The notes below the pieces were generated by a model that did not search any database, was not told where the DNA came from, and worked only from the letters and a program-made list of their open reading frames with translations. A program made the translations under genes and the position numbers. DNA of 64,000 bases from Thalassia testudinum (lineage: Eukaryota; Streptophyta; Magnoliopsida; Alismatales; Hydrocharitaceae), in assembly GCA_037157565.1 (NCBI GenBank), contig JAZHRO010000003.1:40375001-40439000 (forward strand), written 5' to 3'. This document shows, in pieces, positions 22,436-33,304 of the stretch. Position 1 is the stretch's first letter, and each line of letters begins with the position of its first letter.

Positions 22436-22500
22436 GACACCTTGGCGTAGTGGTTAAGCACCCGACCTTCAAGGGAGGGGCATAGGTTTGAGACCTATGA
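22436..22500 (+). other. tRNA-like (Pol III A/B box) module inside the J LTR
   Basis: TGGCGTAGTGGTTAAGC (22443-22459) resembles an A box and AGGTTTGAGACCT (22484-22496) a B box, about 40 bases apart as in tRNA genes and SINEs. No full cloverleaf, poly-A tail or TSD is seen, so this is not a functional tRNA gene. C carries a related module in both LTRs (near 26685-26760 and 32640-32730), with GGGTTCGAGCC as B box on the minus strand of the left copy. Confidence 0.5.
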
Positions 22501-22742
22501 AGGCCTCCCCCAATCCCAATTGCATGCTCGTAGCACATGCTAGCATGCACAAGTAGTGTGCGTGCAAGCCAGCGCACACCAGCAGGGCATGAGCATGATT
22601 CGTGTGCATGATGGAAGGCCAGTGCAGAGCGCACATGCACGAGCATGAGTTGGAAGCTACAGCGATGCTTGAGCTAGATCTATAGCGGCATCTAGGAGGT
22701 TGCTAATTACCCTGTATCCATTTTTGACCCCCATTCCTCCAC

Positions 22743-22749
22743 TATATAA
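22743..22749 (+). promoter_or_regulatory. First TATA box of the J LTR
   Basis: TATATAAACCCC in sense orientation, followed by a C/T-rich leader. It is repeated at 23490-23497. Confidence 0.6.
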
Positions 22750-23489
22750 ACCCCATGACCCCTACCCCTCCCATTTTTCTCCATCTCTTCCTTTCTTCCT
22801 CTCACCATCACCAAGGCTCTAGAGAGAGCTTGTCCCAAGCCTGGGATGCTGCTCTAAAGTAGAAAACAAATATTTGTTCCCGCCTCTCATCCCCCTTCAT
22901 GGAGCATCCCGTGGCTGTCGTCTCATCGCCCTTCGGGAAGAAGATCCTTGCCGCGATGCTGTCCAACCCCACCCTTTGCCCACCGGCTCCGTCCTCCTTC
23001 GTCCAACTCCTCACCACCATCCTCTAGGAGACGTCAGAGTGAGTCATCCTCCGAGCGACCGTTGAGGGGGATTCTCTTACCTCTTTCTAGTTTTTTTGCT
23101 TTCATAGTGTAGTTTTTCCACTTTCGTAGTTATAACAAAAATTTATTCATAAATAGATGATTGCTCTTCTCTCCCTCTCTCTCTCTCTCTTTCCTTTATA
23201 TTTTACAAGTAGATTAGCTAGAATTCATCAACCTGATCTCTTGCCCTATTAAAGTACAAAAAAATTTATAAAAGATAAAAATGACAAAAATAAATAAAAG
23301 AGAAACGTGTATCTTTCAAATCCAAACGTTCGCCTCCTTGCGTTTGACCCGAGACTCACTTTTTGAGTTTCTATTATAAGTTTATCTGATCGATAGATTT
23401 TCTTGTGAATCAAACTATGATGAAGGGTTGTCCAAATCCAAATCCTTTTCATGTGCGAATCCGCAGCTAATCAACCTCCATTCCACCAC

Positions 23490-23497
23490 TATATAAA
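23490..23497 (+). promoter_or_regulatory. Second TATA box of the J LTR
   Basis: CTATATAAACACC in the duplicated half of the LTR, with the same CCATGACCCCT context as the first. Confidence 0.55.
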
Positions 23498-24438
23498 CAC
23501 CATGACCCCTTCCCTTCCAGACTATCTCTACCTACTCTACTCCAACCTACTTCTAAGCTCTAATAGCCTACAGAAGCTCCCTTAGAGCTTACTCCCGAGC
23601 TCTAAAGGACTCTTATTAGAGTAATACTCCTATACCCCACCAAATACTTGTCCTCCATCTCACAACCTTCATAAGAAACCTTGGAGCCATCGTCCCATCT
23701 CCATTCTGGTAGAAGATCACCTCTAACTCCTCATCCCCATCATGAAGCTTTGGTGAAGCATTCCTCTACCTGGCATCCTCCTGCATCTCACTCTATCGTC
23801 CAGCACCTCACCCTCTTCGTCCAAGCTGCCACTAAGCACCGTCGTCTCGCCAAACAACCGATTTGGGAGATTCCTTCTCACCCCCATCTCTCTTTTGTAT
23901 TTCTTAGTATATTGTAATAAACATTTGCATGTTATGTCAGATTTGATTCCATCTCCTTTGTGAGTTCTTTCTTGCCCTTTCTTTACAAAAATGCCAAAAA
24001 AATTGCAAAAACCTAAAACACCAAAACGAAACAACACGAAGCACAGATTTCAACGAAGGTAAATGTCACCTCCTTGTATTCGACCTGGGAATCCCTTTGA
24101 GTTTTCATTAAAAATCTTATTTGATAACATGTTATGCGAACTACGATGATGGGTTCTTGAAACCCTGACTTTACTTCGCCAAAACCCATTCATCAGTCCC
24201 ACTTTTCTTGAGCTACACCAGCAGACACAGAAGGATACCATTAGGGAGACCCTGCTCACTCCCTCTCATTTTGACTTGGGTCAGCTAGCAAGGCACCTTA
24301 TTTTCGTCATCTACCTAAATTTCTTATTAGGGTCCTTTTATTGAATTTCATGTCCAAATGTACATCGTTTGAAAAGTACCTTTTATGCTCATCAACCTTT
24401 ATGCATTTCTTAAGAATAAGTGGTTCAATTAGAACCAC

Positions 24439-25060
24439 TTGATTCTATATTTAACAAGCAAGCCACCCAGTAGGTCCTTCCAGTTTGGGACACTTCTTTC
24501 CCACATCTTCCTACATTTCAGTGCTATAATGGATGTTAATTGTAAACAATTTATTACTAGAGTCTCCATTTCTGATAAGCTCACTTATACAAAGATGGAG
24601 CAAGCACAGGGAGCCCATGGTGAGGATGCAACCCAAGAGCAACCGCAGCAGTAGGAACCATCAGTAGTTCCTCCTTTCCCGCCTTATGAGCATTTTACAG
24701 CGACATGTCCTTCTCCAGTGCGACCGTCTCCATCCTTCTATGACCAGGATTGGAGCCACTTGGATAAACCTCCTTCAGGCAGGGATTTTGTCAGTATTTA
24801 CTATGTAATGAATGGTATTTCCTTGATGATGCATCGGTAGAGGGAGACAGACTTGATGATGATGCACCATGGGCATCAAGTATCAGACTACCTGAATGCT
24901 CAGAGCCAATTCTTCGACAAACTTGGAGAGTCTATTCATGGCATTCAGCAGCAACTTCACCAACCTCGTCGACCTCGCCGATCTACTGCCATGCCTCCAT
25001 CCTTATCAACACCTCCTCCTCCTCCACCTACTACATTAGTAGAAACACCAATACATTAGT
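24439..25060 (+). pseudogene. Degenerate 3' ORF of copia element H, possibly env-like
   Basis: Two open pieces (24439-24654 and 24853-25059) are separated by stops. The first contains FGTLLSHIFLHF, which recalls the YGMLLTxIFxxF segment of proteins annotated in plants as 'putative plant transposon protein', found downstream of pol in some Sirevirus-type copia elements. The second has HGHQVSDYLNAQSQFFDKL and then a proline-rich tail. The place between pol and the 3' LTR supports this. The family assignment is from memory of the pattern and is uncertain. Confidence 0.4.
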
Positions 25061-25547
25061 AGGTTACACCACCTCGTAGGACATCTAGGTAGCTGACACC
25101 CAGATCGTCATCTTAGTGCTACTATGTCTTGGTCAGCCTGCCTCTTCAGAGAGATCAGATTTGTTGGGTCTTGAGTTGGACACAGCTCTTCAAAGTGCAA
25201 TGGACACCCTCATGGCATCATTAGATGATTAGATTTATCTTTACTTAGCTTTATATTTAGATGTAAAACTTAATTTTCTCAGAATAATTTTGTTTCTTAT
25301 GCACTACTTATCTAGACTCTTTTATATCATTGGTATATACATGAATATTATGTCTTTTAGTTAAATGCTACTCACTTTGTTAATGCTTGTTTAAATTTAT
25401 GTTGCCTTATCTACATGCCTAAGAGGGAGTTAAATGAAAAACATACCAGCATGTTAAACTTTTTGCTGCAACAAAAGCAAGGAGATATTATGCATAACTA
25501 CTTAAATTTCGTAAGTATAATTTTGTTGCCATCAAAAAGGCTGGGAA
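25061..25547 (+). other. 3' untranslated region and PPT of H
   Basis: A/T-rich without a gene. GTTGCCATCAAAAAGGCTGG near 25525-25545 resembles the copia end 'CATCAAAAAGGGGGAGAT' directly before the LTR TG. This is a decayed PPT. Confidence 0.6.
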
Positions 25548-25548
25548 T

Positions 25549-25553
25549 GTAAG
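25549..25553. repeat. Target-site duplication of C, left copy
   Basis: GTAAG directly before the LTR TG at 25554; identical to 33300-33304. Confidence 0.9.
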
Positions 25554-27333
25554 TGTTGAACGTTTACGAACCTACGCTAACGTGTTTGGTTTTGGAAAAC
25601 CTGTCGTTGTAGTTCGAAAGCGAAGAATTCGTGTTCAACAAATAAAATTTATACCGAAATTAAAATTCTGGGTCGAACACAGGGAGGCGGATGTTTGATT
25701 TAAAAACTACGCATTTCTTTTTATTTGTTACAGAATAATTCAATTTCGAACTATCTAATTATTTACAATAAATAGAAGAGAGAGAGGGTAAGAGAGAAAG
25801 AGAATATTACACAGAGAAATCAAAATGAGATGTAGAATAAACAAGGAATTTTTGCAATGAAGAGATTGTTCATTACACTAGAAAGCATAAAAAAATTTCT
25901 CTAGAAAGCGATAAATTTACTCTAGAAAGCATTAAAAGAATGGAGGGTGAAATTTCCTTCTCGACGGTTGCTTGGAGGATGAGTAGATTAATCTAGAAAG
26001 CAGTAAATCTATACTAGAAAGCGGTAAAAAGAATAGGGAGAGAGAAATCCTCCTTGACGGTTGCTTGGAGGATGAGCCGGACGGGACGACGCCTGGACGA
26101 AGGAGAACGAAGCGGGACGAAGGAGGAAGAATCAGAAGAACGCGAATGAAGTAGCACGCCGTCGTCGTCGCAGGATCCACTTCTGAAGGGGAATGAAAAT
26201 TGGACTTTATCTCGCGAGAAGCATCCCGGGTGTGGGACAAGCTTCTCTTGAGCTTTGGAGGGGTAGAGAGGAGAAAGAAGGGATGAGAATTTTGTATGGA
26301 GGGGGTCTCCTTTTAAAGTTGCAAGGAGTGGGGGCAAAATGGACATTAGATCTTCAAAATAATAAATAAGGGGTCTTTAGCGACGGATAAATCCGTCACT
26401 AAAGCCCCGACATGGCCGTCGCCGCCGTGCCCACGCACGCCTCCTCGGCTGCTCGCTCCTCAATGCTCGCGCACTTCCAGCGCTTTTCAGCTGTCCAATC
26501 GTGAGATCGGATGGCTTAAATCGCATCCGCGCTCGCTGCAACCCACTCGCCTACGCGTGCGATCGTGCGTTACGGGGGCGTCCAATCGCGCGTCGGCGCT
26601 ATCGGGCGCCCGCGACCGCACGATCTCCATCCGACGCTCCATGCGCCTCAATTACCGGTGCCTCCAATCCACTCACCGTGGCTCGAACCCGCGCCCCGCG
26701 CTCGCGTAGGCGCGCTCGACCGCTGCACTGTGGGGCGCAGATGGTCGAGCGCACGCTTTAAGCACCGGGTGGCCACAGCCGTTGGATCTCCATCAGACAG
26801 TGGAGAGCGATCGGGCGGGGGCCTTCACAAAATGCCAGCGGTCATTTGGGAGGCTGAGATGGGGCCACGTGGAGCCATCTTGGCCGTCCATCTTCTGGAA
26901 GTTGTAGATGGTGCCACGGATGTCGGATTGACTTGATTTTTGTGTCGTTGGGCTACGATCGTCGATCCGAATTCATCCGTGCAGTCGGATTTGTCATCTG
27001 AAGTGCGGATTTACACCATCCTAGCCCTTGATCTTCTAGGGTTCCCCAGTCTCTATCTGATGCTACAGATGCCTGATTAGGGTGATCTTTTAGTCGTTGA
27101 ACTCCAATCGTCGCCCTGATCATATCCATACGGTTGGATCTTTGATCCGAGGCCCCGATAAAATGTTTGCCCTATCCAAGCACATAAAAGGAGACAATTA
27201 ACCTCCATTTTATTCAAACTACTCTAAATGCGAGATGATGCATGTTATGCAATATTTATATCATGAAATGCAATCCTTTGCTTAGGAACATGCATAAATA
27301 GACATTTTAAGTAGTGTAAATGTGTTTACATCA
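25554..27333 (-). repeat. Left (3') LTR of C
   Basis: TGTTGAACG.. to ..TTTACATCA, 1780 bases. U5 block GGTCGAACACAGGGAGG near 25672-25688, GC-rich U3 at 26390-26800 with the tRNA-like module, and TTTAAAAGG-type TATA (minus) near 26315. The plus-strand ORFs 26501-26761 and 26565-26936 are antisense to the LTR and not genes. Confidence 0.92.
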
Positions 27334-27370
27334 TACCCCCATGCCTATCTTTTGCTAGTCCCTAGCAAAA
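27334..27370 (-). other. Polypurine tract and perfect hairpin of C
   Basis: On the minus strand, TTTTGCTAG-GGA-CTAGCAAAA (27350-27370) precedes ATAGGCATGGGGGTA, which abuts the 3' LTR. This is the same structure as in J, F and D. Confidence 0.85.
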
Positions 27371-28540
27371 ACTATAGGCTATTTATAAAAGAATTAGGTT
27401 AGATTATTTTGACCTGAGTTATTTTCAATCATTAAGAAATTGTCTACTTAGGAACTGAACTTTCAAAGACACAACAGTACCCGGGTATCAACCCAAATGT
27501 AGACCGCCTCAAGCCCTCACCTTATTCAAAGAAAAATTTCTTTTTCTCTTTTTACTCTTTTCTAATTTTTTTGGATTTTCAAATTTTAGGGTTTAAGAGT
27601 GGCTTTCTACGACCATTCAACTCACCCAAGATTTGATGAGAACCCTAAGTTTTAAGCATCTTACTGTGATTGTGATAGGCTCGTTGACCGGCAATTAGAA
27701 CGGACTTCGGATTTCTATGCCTCTAGGTGACCTCAAAAAGAATTCTGCCTAAAGGTGTATCTTTACAACCGGTAGCTTTCTCCCAACTTTTATTTTTTTA
27801 CAGGGTCAACACAAGGGTGAATCCAATGTATATCTCCCTGGTTTATTCTACTTCTCCGCTTCTTCCTAAGTGTTTTGGGAATTTTTAGTGCATTTTCTGA
27901 GCTGGGTTCTGGACAATCGGTCGATGAGCTGTTACCATCGACAACTTGCCAGCCATATTCGTGCGGGGAAGTGTGGCTTATTTCTTTTTATTCTTTTCTC
28001 CCTTTTCTTTTTGATTTTTTTTTTAAATAGGTGGCTTCCCTGGTCTAAGATTTACCTAAGGGCAGGAAAAAGAGAAAGGTCCAGTGACTGGGCTCTGGAC
28101 AACCTACCTATGGGTTGTTACCCACGATAACTTGCCAGCCATATCACCCTAGAAGGTTCATTAGCTATCCAATTTTCGTAAAAATCACCGAACAACGAGT
28201 CAGTGCAAAGAAAGTGTGTAGATGCTTAAGACTCAAAATTCCCTCACATCAGAGGGAGGGTTGATAAGTCGTGTACTTATCACCCAAACTTATTTACTCC
28301 TATTAAAATAAAATTCAAGTTGGCGAGAACTTGAAAAATAAATCCACATTTTAATGGATACACGGGCTGATTAAGTTCAAAGACCTGAAGGGTCTTTGTG
28401 TTCAGATCTTAATGTAATATTTCTTAAGATTGAAAATTTTCTTAAACCCAAATTCTCTTTCCTAATTCTAATTTTTTTTTTATATAAAAGAAAATAAAAT
28501 AAATCTATGGAGCTGACAAATGAATTCAGAGATAATATCC
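27371..28540 (-). other. 3' internal region of C; no gene
   Basis: A/T-rich. A 40-45 base block with ..CTGG[AG]CAA.. and TAACTTGCCAGCCATAT-like sequence occurs twice (27890-27960 and 28085-28145). Poly-T runs are present. I see no coding sequence. Confidence 0.6.
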
Positions 28541-28706
28541 ACCCCGCCATGCCTATCTAATGCAATGTCCTCATTGTATTAAAAAGACATAAAATAGAGT
28601 GGAAAAGCGTAGAAAGCACCTGAATTGCGTGAATATCCGGTCCTCTCCAAGATGAAAACGAAAAAGAACTGTATAAGTGCTGAGTTTAGTGCCTTCAACT
28701 AGGCAC
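28541..28706 (-). other. Conserved post-ORF signals of C
   Basis: In sense (minus) order: a GTGCC/GGCAC stem with AAACTCAGCACTTATA (28672-28706), then hairpin CAATG-AGGA-CATTG (28563-28576), then PPT-like ATAGGCATGGCGGGGT (28541-28556). These are equivalent to 8911-9196 in A, 49583-49809 in D and 61210-61500 in F. Confidence 0.75.
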
Positions 28707-29080
28707 ACTATACAAAGAAAAGAAATGAAGAATTCACATGTGCAGGTCAGAATTAGAATGAACAGAAGAATCCTCTGACTTGTCAGCAGAGGTCCATAGA
28801 TGTGGACCAGATTGTGGTGCAGACCCACACCCCATAATCGAGAATATCTTAGCTTCTGGATAAAAATTACCCAAAACCTAAAATCAGAATGTAAGCGGGA
28901 TCAGGCCTGCGATTTCTGAGGATGCAACCCAAGACCAAAAAGTCAGGTTACAGAAAATTGAAGCTCAAAAGGATAATCGTTGAATTTGTGCTTGGGTTGA
29001 ACATCCTCGAAACAAATGTTGTAAGGGTTCTGATTTGATGGTTTCAACTTAAAAGGAACCCTTCGACTCAATCTTCCATT

Positions 29081-30400
29081 TCATCCTGAATTAACTTCCC
29101 AAATCAAAACTTCCCAGCTCCTATCCACCTCATTTAGCATATCAAATTCCAGGACCTCTTGTATATTCATCACCCCGTCTGAAATCTCCAAGTCTAAATG
29201 ATGTGGCAGAATCAAAATTGACTCGGGTCTAATTATCTCAGAATTAGAATCATCAATAAGCTCAACAGGGTGTAACCGATAATCAGGGCATTGAATTGAT
29301 TCTTCCAGAAAATACGATTCTTGATCCGTAATGTGTGCCCTAATAAGATCAGTGTTCTCAGTTATTAGGCTATCAATTGATCTATCAATTTCCTCAGGCC
29401 CAATCATCTCACAGAAATCGTGTTCAGAAAACTCGCGTGAGACTTCGCAACTTGAATCTTCACCATCAGGATCTGTATCAATGTATGTCCCAAAATCATT
29501 TGTCACTTTGTGTTCCAAGGAGACATACGTTTCCTCGTAACCCGGCTCAGGGATCTCAGGTGAAGAAATAAGATCATCCTTAATTGGTTGTTTTAATTCA
29601 ATCTGGTCAACCTCGTAACACGTGTCCCCCCCAACAGGTGCCTGAGCGGGTTCTGTCATTGGCTTTCCTGAAGAGAGTTCATCCTAGGAATTATTCCAAG
29701 ATTGAATCAAAGCAACCACGAATCTCATCCTCAATTTCGCTAATTTCCCAAGTAGAAACTCACCCGGGTTCTTATCCTTAACATCCTGGAGCCAATCCAA
29801 CAAAGACTTGTTTAAATCATCAATCATTTCAATCAGGGGCTCCAATCTCTCAATGCAAGGTATTGGCTGAACTTCTAAAGATTGAATGATATTCCTCAAG
29901 TTAGCCAGACCCTTATCTTGAACCTGATTAACCTGAACCAAATGAGTTGGTTCAGGGTTGGGCAAGTTTGACATCAATGTAGAGGAATTAACGAATTGAG
30001 ATTCGTTATACCCATCCTGATAATAGGTCATTTCAGATTGTTCAAAAGATGGTGATGACCTAAAGGTAGTGAAATCAGAGGATGGGTAAGGATCAGTGTA
30101 TCCTTCTTGATTGTAGATCGTATTAGGTTGTTCATGAAAGGAGAATGATCTATAATCGATGTAGCTCTGAGAAGGATAGAAATCAGAATCAAAGTGTTCA
30201 GGGTTAGACCCTAAACACGGGGTTCCGGAATTGTATCCCCAATCCGAATTATCCCAACTAACTGATGGTCGATTACAATACGAGTTGGGATAATCGTCAT
30301 GTTGAGGATAATTTACAACAGGAGGGAAAGAGCAGGAATGCGTGAAATATGTGGAAGGATTCATGATACACGAGAGGAAGAAAGGTGCCCTGCAATACAA
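29081..30400 (-). pseudogene. Unrecognised acidic, tyrosine-rich ORF of element C
   Basis: Two open segments, 30400-29684 (238 codons) and 29659-29081 (192 codons), lie in one frame, split by one TAG at 29681-29683 that a single transition could explain. The N-terminal third is rich in Tyr, Ser, Asp and Pro (SWDNSDWGYNSG, DGYNESQF), somewhat like the C-terminal part of B gag. The middle looks helical (LANLRNIIQSLE, IERLEPLIEMIDDLNKSL). The C-terminal half is strongly acidic (SLITENTDLIRAHI). I recognise no enzyme, zinc finger or membrane segment. It takes the place of gag-pol. It may derive from gag, or be a separate accessory protein; function unknown. Confidence 0.7.
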
Positions 30401-31519
30401 ACAATCAAACCTGTCAGTAAATAGGTTAGCCTAAAGACCTACAGACTCTCAAAACCCATCTTGAGATAAAGGAACGATTTGATCTACTTCCATCTGTTCA
30501 ATCCAACCAATTAGAAGGAGGGACTGGGGAGAAGTTCTTCCTTCGGCTTGCGCCTCCGGTTCCTAGTGTACCCCCCAGCCGCGATTGTTTGACTCTACTC
30601 CCCTAGCTAGACATCAGATTGAATAGTAGAAACAGACTAATCGAAAATAATCTCATTCTGGGTTCTGAAGAGCGAGTCCAATCCTTAAGGCCAACGTCTA
30701 CTTTGTTTTATTTAGGGCTAGGTTTGAATGTGCTTTGGAATGTGATGGGCCCTTTAAATGGGTTGTGCCTTTAATGATTGATTGATTTGTGTGTGAGTGC
30801 ACAACCAGTGGTTTTCAAGCAAGATTGTTTTTGATGTGGTGAATTTTAAGATTCAAATCTTGCTTAGTAGCTTTTAGGATTCAACTTTAGGTGTTTTCAA
30901 TCAAGTTTCGTTGGCACACCAAGTTTTACAAGCACAGGTGAAGATGTTTTCCATTAAAGTTTAAAAAGAATGTGGAGTGCCTGGTAAATCCCTAAGAGTT
31001 GAACCTAATTGGCAGCTACTTGGTGAGTTGATTTTATTTGAAGTGGTGCTGCCCAATCAACTCAAACAATTGGCCTGTTGCACCACTTAATTAGGCACAC
31101 AAATGATTACCTAATCTGATTTCTACTCAATTATGTGTTTGGATGTGTGTACCGGCTCCTAAGATTGGATTACCGGTTGAGTTTGAAAATCAGATGAGGT
31201 TGTGTACCTCTGTGAGATTTTTTTTTTTTTCTTTTTAATGTGGGGGTTGGGGTGAGTATGGGTGTCAAACAACAAACAATCTAACCTTAGAGTTTATAAA
31301 AACACCTAGGTTGATTGATGTTTGAGTTATTATGTGATGAAATGAAATCTAATGGGTGGGAGGTGGGGGGTAGCTTACAAAACCTTCTACAGTACTTTAC
31401 TCCAATCTACTGCTTTTGCCTGTCTCGAAAGAGTACCTGCAATTACAATAAGAAAGGAGAAAAGTGAGGTAAATGATTTGTAAGTTACAAAACGCGAAGA
31501 GAAATCAAAGATCGTTGCC
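30401..31519 (-). other. Leader of element C; no gene
   Basis: About 1.1 kb non-coding. The block at 30520-30600 (GGGGAGAAG.., TAGTGTACCCCCCAGCCGCG) distantly resembles the gag-proximal leader of A and B. The rest, including a poly-T run at 31218-31235, matches nothing else here. Confidence 0.6.
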
Positions 31520-31537
31520 TCCCCGGCAACGGCGCCA
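31520..31537 (-). other. Primer-binding site of C
   Basis: TCCCCGGCAACGGCGCCA is identical to the plant tRNA-Asp(GUC) 3' end over 18 bases, three bases before the LTR. It is the best-preserved PBS in the window. Confidence 0.93.
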
Positions 31538-31540
31538 AAA

Positions 31541-33299
31541 TGTTGAATGTTTACAAACCTACGCTAACATGTTTGGTTTTGGAAAACCTGTCGTTGTAGT
31601 TTGAAAGCGAAGAATTCGTGCTCAACAAATAAAATTTATACCTAAATTAAAATTTCTGGTCGAACACAGGGAGGCGGACGTTTGATTTAAAAACTACGCG
31701 TTTCTTTTTATTTATTACAGAATAATTCAATTTAGAACTATCTAATTATTTACAATAAATAGAAGAGAGAGAGAGTAAGAGAGAAAGAGAATATTACACA
31801 GAGAAATCAAAATGAGATGTAGAATAACAAGGAATTTTTACATTGAAGAGATTGTTCATTACACTAGAAAGAATAAAATAATTACTCTAGAAAGCATTAA
31901 AAGAATGGAGGGAGAAATGTCCTCCTCGACGGTCGCTTGGAGGATGAGTAGATTAATCTAAAAAGCAGTAAATCTATACTAGAAAGCGGTAAAAAGAATA
32001 GGGACAGAGAAATCCTCCTCGACGGTTGCTTGGAGGACGAGCCAGACGGGACGATGCCTGGACGAAGGAGAACAAAGCGGGACGAAGGAGGAAGAATCAG
32101 AAGAACGAGAACGAAGTAGCACGCCGTCGTCGTCGCGGGATCCACTTCTGAAGGGGAACAAAAATTGGACTTTATCTCGCGAGAAGCATCCCGGGTGTGG
32201 GACAAGCTTCTCTTGAGCTTTGGAGGGGTAGAGAGGAGAAAGAAGGGATGAGAATTTCGTATGGAGGGGGTCTCCTTGTATAGTTGCAAGGAGTGGGGGC
32301 AAAATGGACATTACATCTTCAAAATAATAAATAAGGGGTCTTTAGTAACGGATAAATCCGTCACTAAAGCCCTGACGTGCCCGTCGCCGCCGTGCCCACA
32401 CATGCCTCCTCGACTACCCGCTCCTCAACGCTCGCGCACGTCCAGCACTTTTCAGCTGTCCGATCGCGAGATCGGACGGCTTAAATCGCATCCGCGCTCG
32501 CTGCAACCCGCCCGCCTACGCATGCAATCGCACGTTACACGGGGCGTCCAATCGCGGATCGGCGCTATCGGGTGCCCGCGACCGCACGATCTCCATCCGA
32601 CGCTCCACGCGCCTCAATTGCCCGTGCCTCCAATCCACTCGCCGCAGCTCGAACCAGCGCCCCGCGCTCGCTTAAGCGCGCTCGACCGCTGCGCTGCGGG
32701 GCGGGGATGGTCGAGTGCACATTTTAAGCGCCGAGCAGCCACAGTCGTTGGATCTCCATCTGACGGTGGAGAGAGATCGGGCGGGGGCCTTCACAAAATG
32801 CCAGCGGCCATTTGGGCGGCTGAGATGGCGCCACGTGGAGACATCTTGGCCGTCCATCTTCTGGAAGTTGTAGATGGTGCCACGGATGTCGGATTGACTC
32901 GATTTTTGTGTCGTTGGGCTGTGATCGTCGATCCGAATTCATCCGTGAGGTCGGATTTGTCATCTGAAGTGTGGATTTACACCATCCTGTCCCTTGATCT
33001 TCTAGGGTTCCCCAGTCTCTATCTGATGCTACGGATGCTTGATTAGGGCGATCTTGGAGTCGTTGAACTCCAATCGTCGCCCTGATCATATCCATACGGT
33101 TGGATCTTTGATCCGAGGCCCCGATAAAATGTTTGCCCTATCCAAGCACATAAAAGGAGACAATTAACCTCCATTTTATTCAACCAACTCTAAATGCGAG
33201 ATGATGCATGTTATGCAATATTTATATCATGAAATGCAATCCTATGCTTAAGAACATGCATAAATAGACATTTTAAGTAGTGTAAATGTGTTTACATCA
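31541..33299 (-). repeat. Right (5') LTR of C
   Basis: TGTTGAATG.. to ..TTTACATCA, 1759 bases. It has the same layout as the left copy, with the tRNA-like module at 32640-32730. The 261-codon plus-strand ORF 32261-33046 is antisense to the LTR and not accepted as a gene. Confidence 0.92.
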
Positions 33300-33304
33300 G
33301 TAAG
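33300..33304. repeat. Target-site duplication of C, right copy
   Basis: GTAAG; identical to 25549-25553 and part of the H LTR. Confidence 0.9.

Larger units (their letters stand above)
21396..24195 (+). mobile_element. Element J: 3' end of a plus-strand retrotransposon of the C family
   Basis: Holds only the last 439 internal bases, the PPT and the 3' LTR. The internal part matches the reverse complement of 27334-27800 in C, including the hairpin and PPT, so J and C belong to one family. Everything upstream lies left of the window, beyond element B. Confidence 0.8.
21835..24195 (+). repeat. 3' LTR of J with duplicated promoter-U5 half
   Basis: Starts TGATGTAGAC. Its first 1.6 kb corresponds to the 1.77 kb LTRs of C. 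The segment from the TATA region to the U5 end occurs twice: about 22727-23473 (ends ..GCTAATCA) and 23474-24195 (ends ..CATTCATCA). Each carries TATATAAAC and a U5 CCTCCTTG[CT][GA]TT[TC]GACC block. The copies are clearly diverged. A second, partly deleted LTR beside the first is an alternative. Confidence 0.65.
25554..33299 (-). mobile_element. Element C: complete non-autonomous LTR retrotransposon
   Basis: 7746 bases with two LTRs (25554-27333 and 31541-33299), a perfect tRNA-Asp PBS, a PPT and the 5-bp TSD GTAAG on both sides. The 4.2 kb interior codes for no protease, RT, RNase H or integrase, only one broken ORF of about 440 codons. The LTRs are about 94% alike over the first 140 bases by eye, and most differences are transitions, so it is fairly young. 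It would need enzymes from an autonomous relative, probably Athila-like since the PBS and 3' signals are shared. Confidence 0.9.

Noticed and set aside
22441..22500. Functional tRNA gene
   Set aside because: Only A- and B-box-like parts; no acceptor stem pairing or plausible anticodon arm, and it sits inside an LTR.
32261..33046. 261-codon plus-strand ORF
   Set aside because: It is antisense to the right LTR of C, in GC-rich sequence with few chance stops. The left LTR has it only in broken form, and it matches no family.
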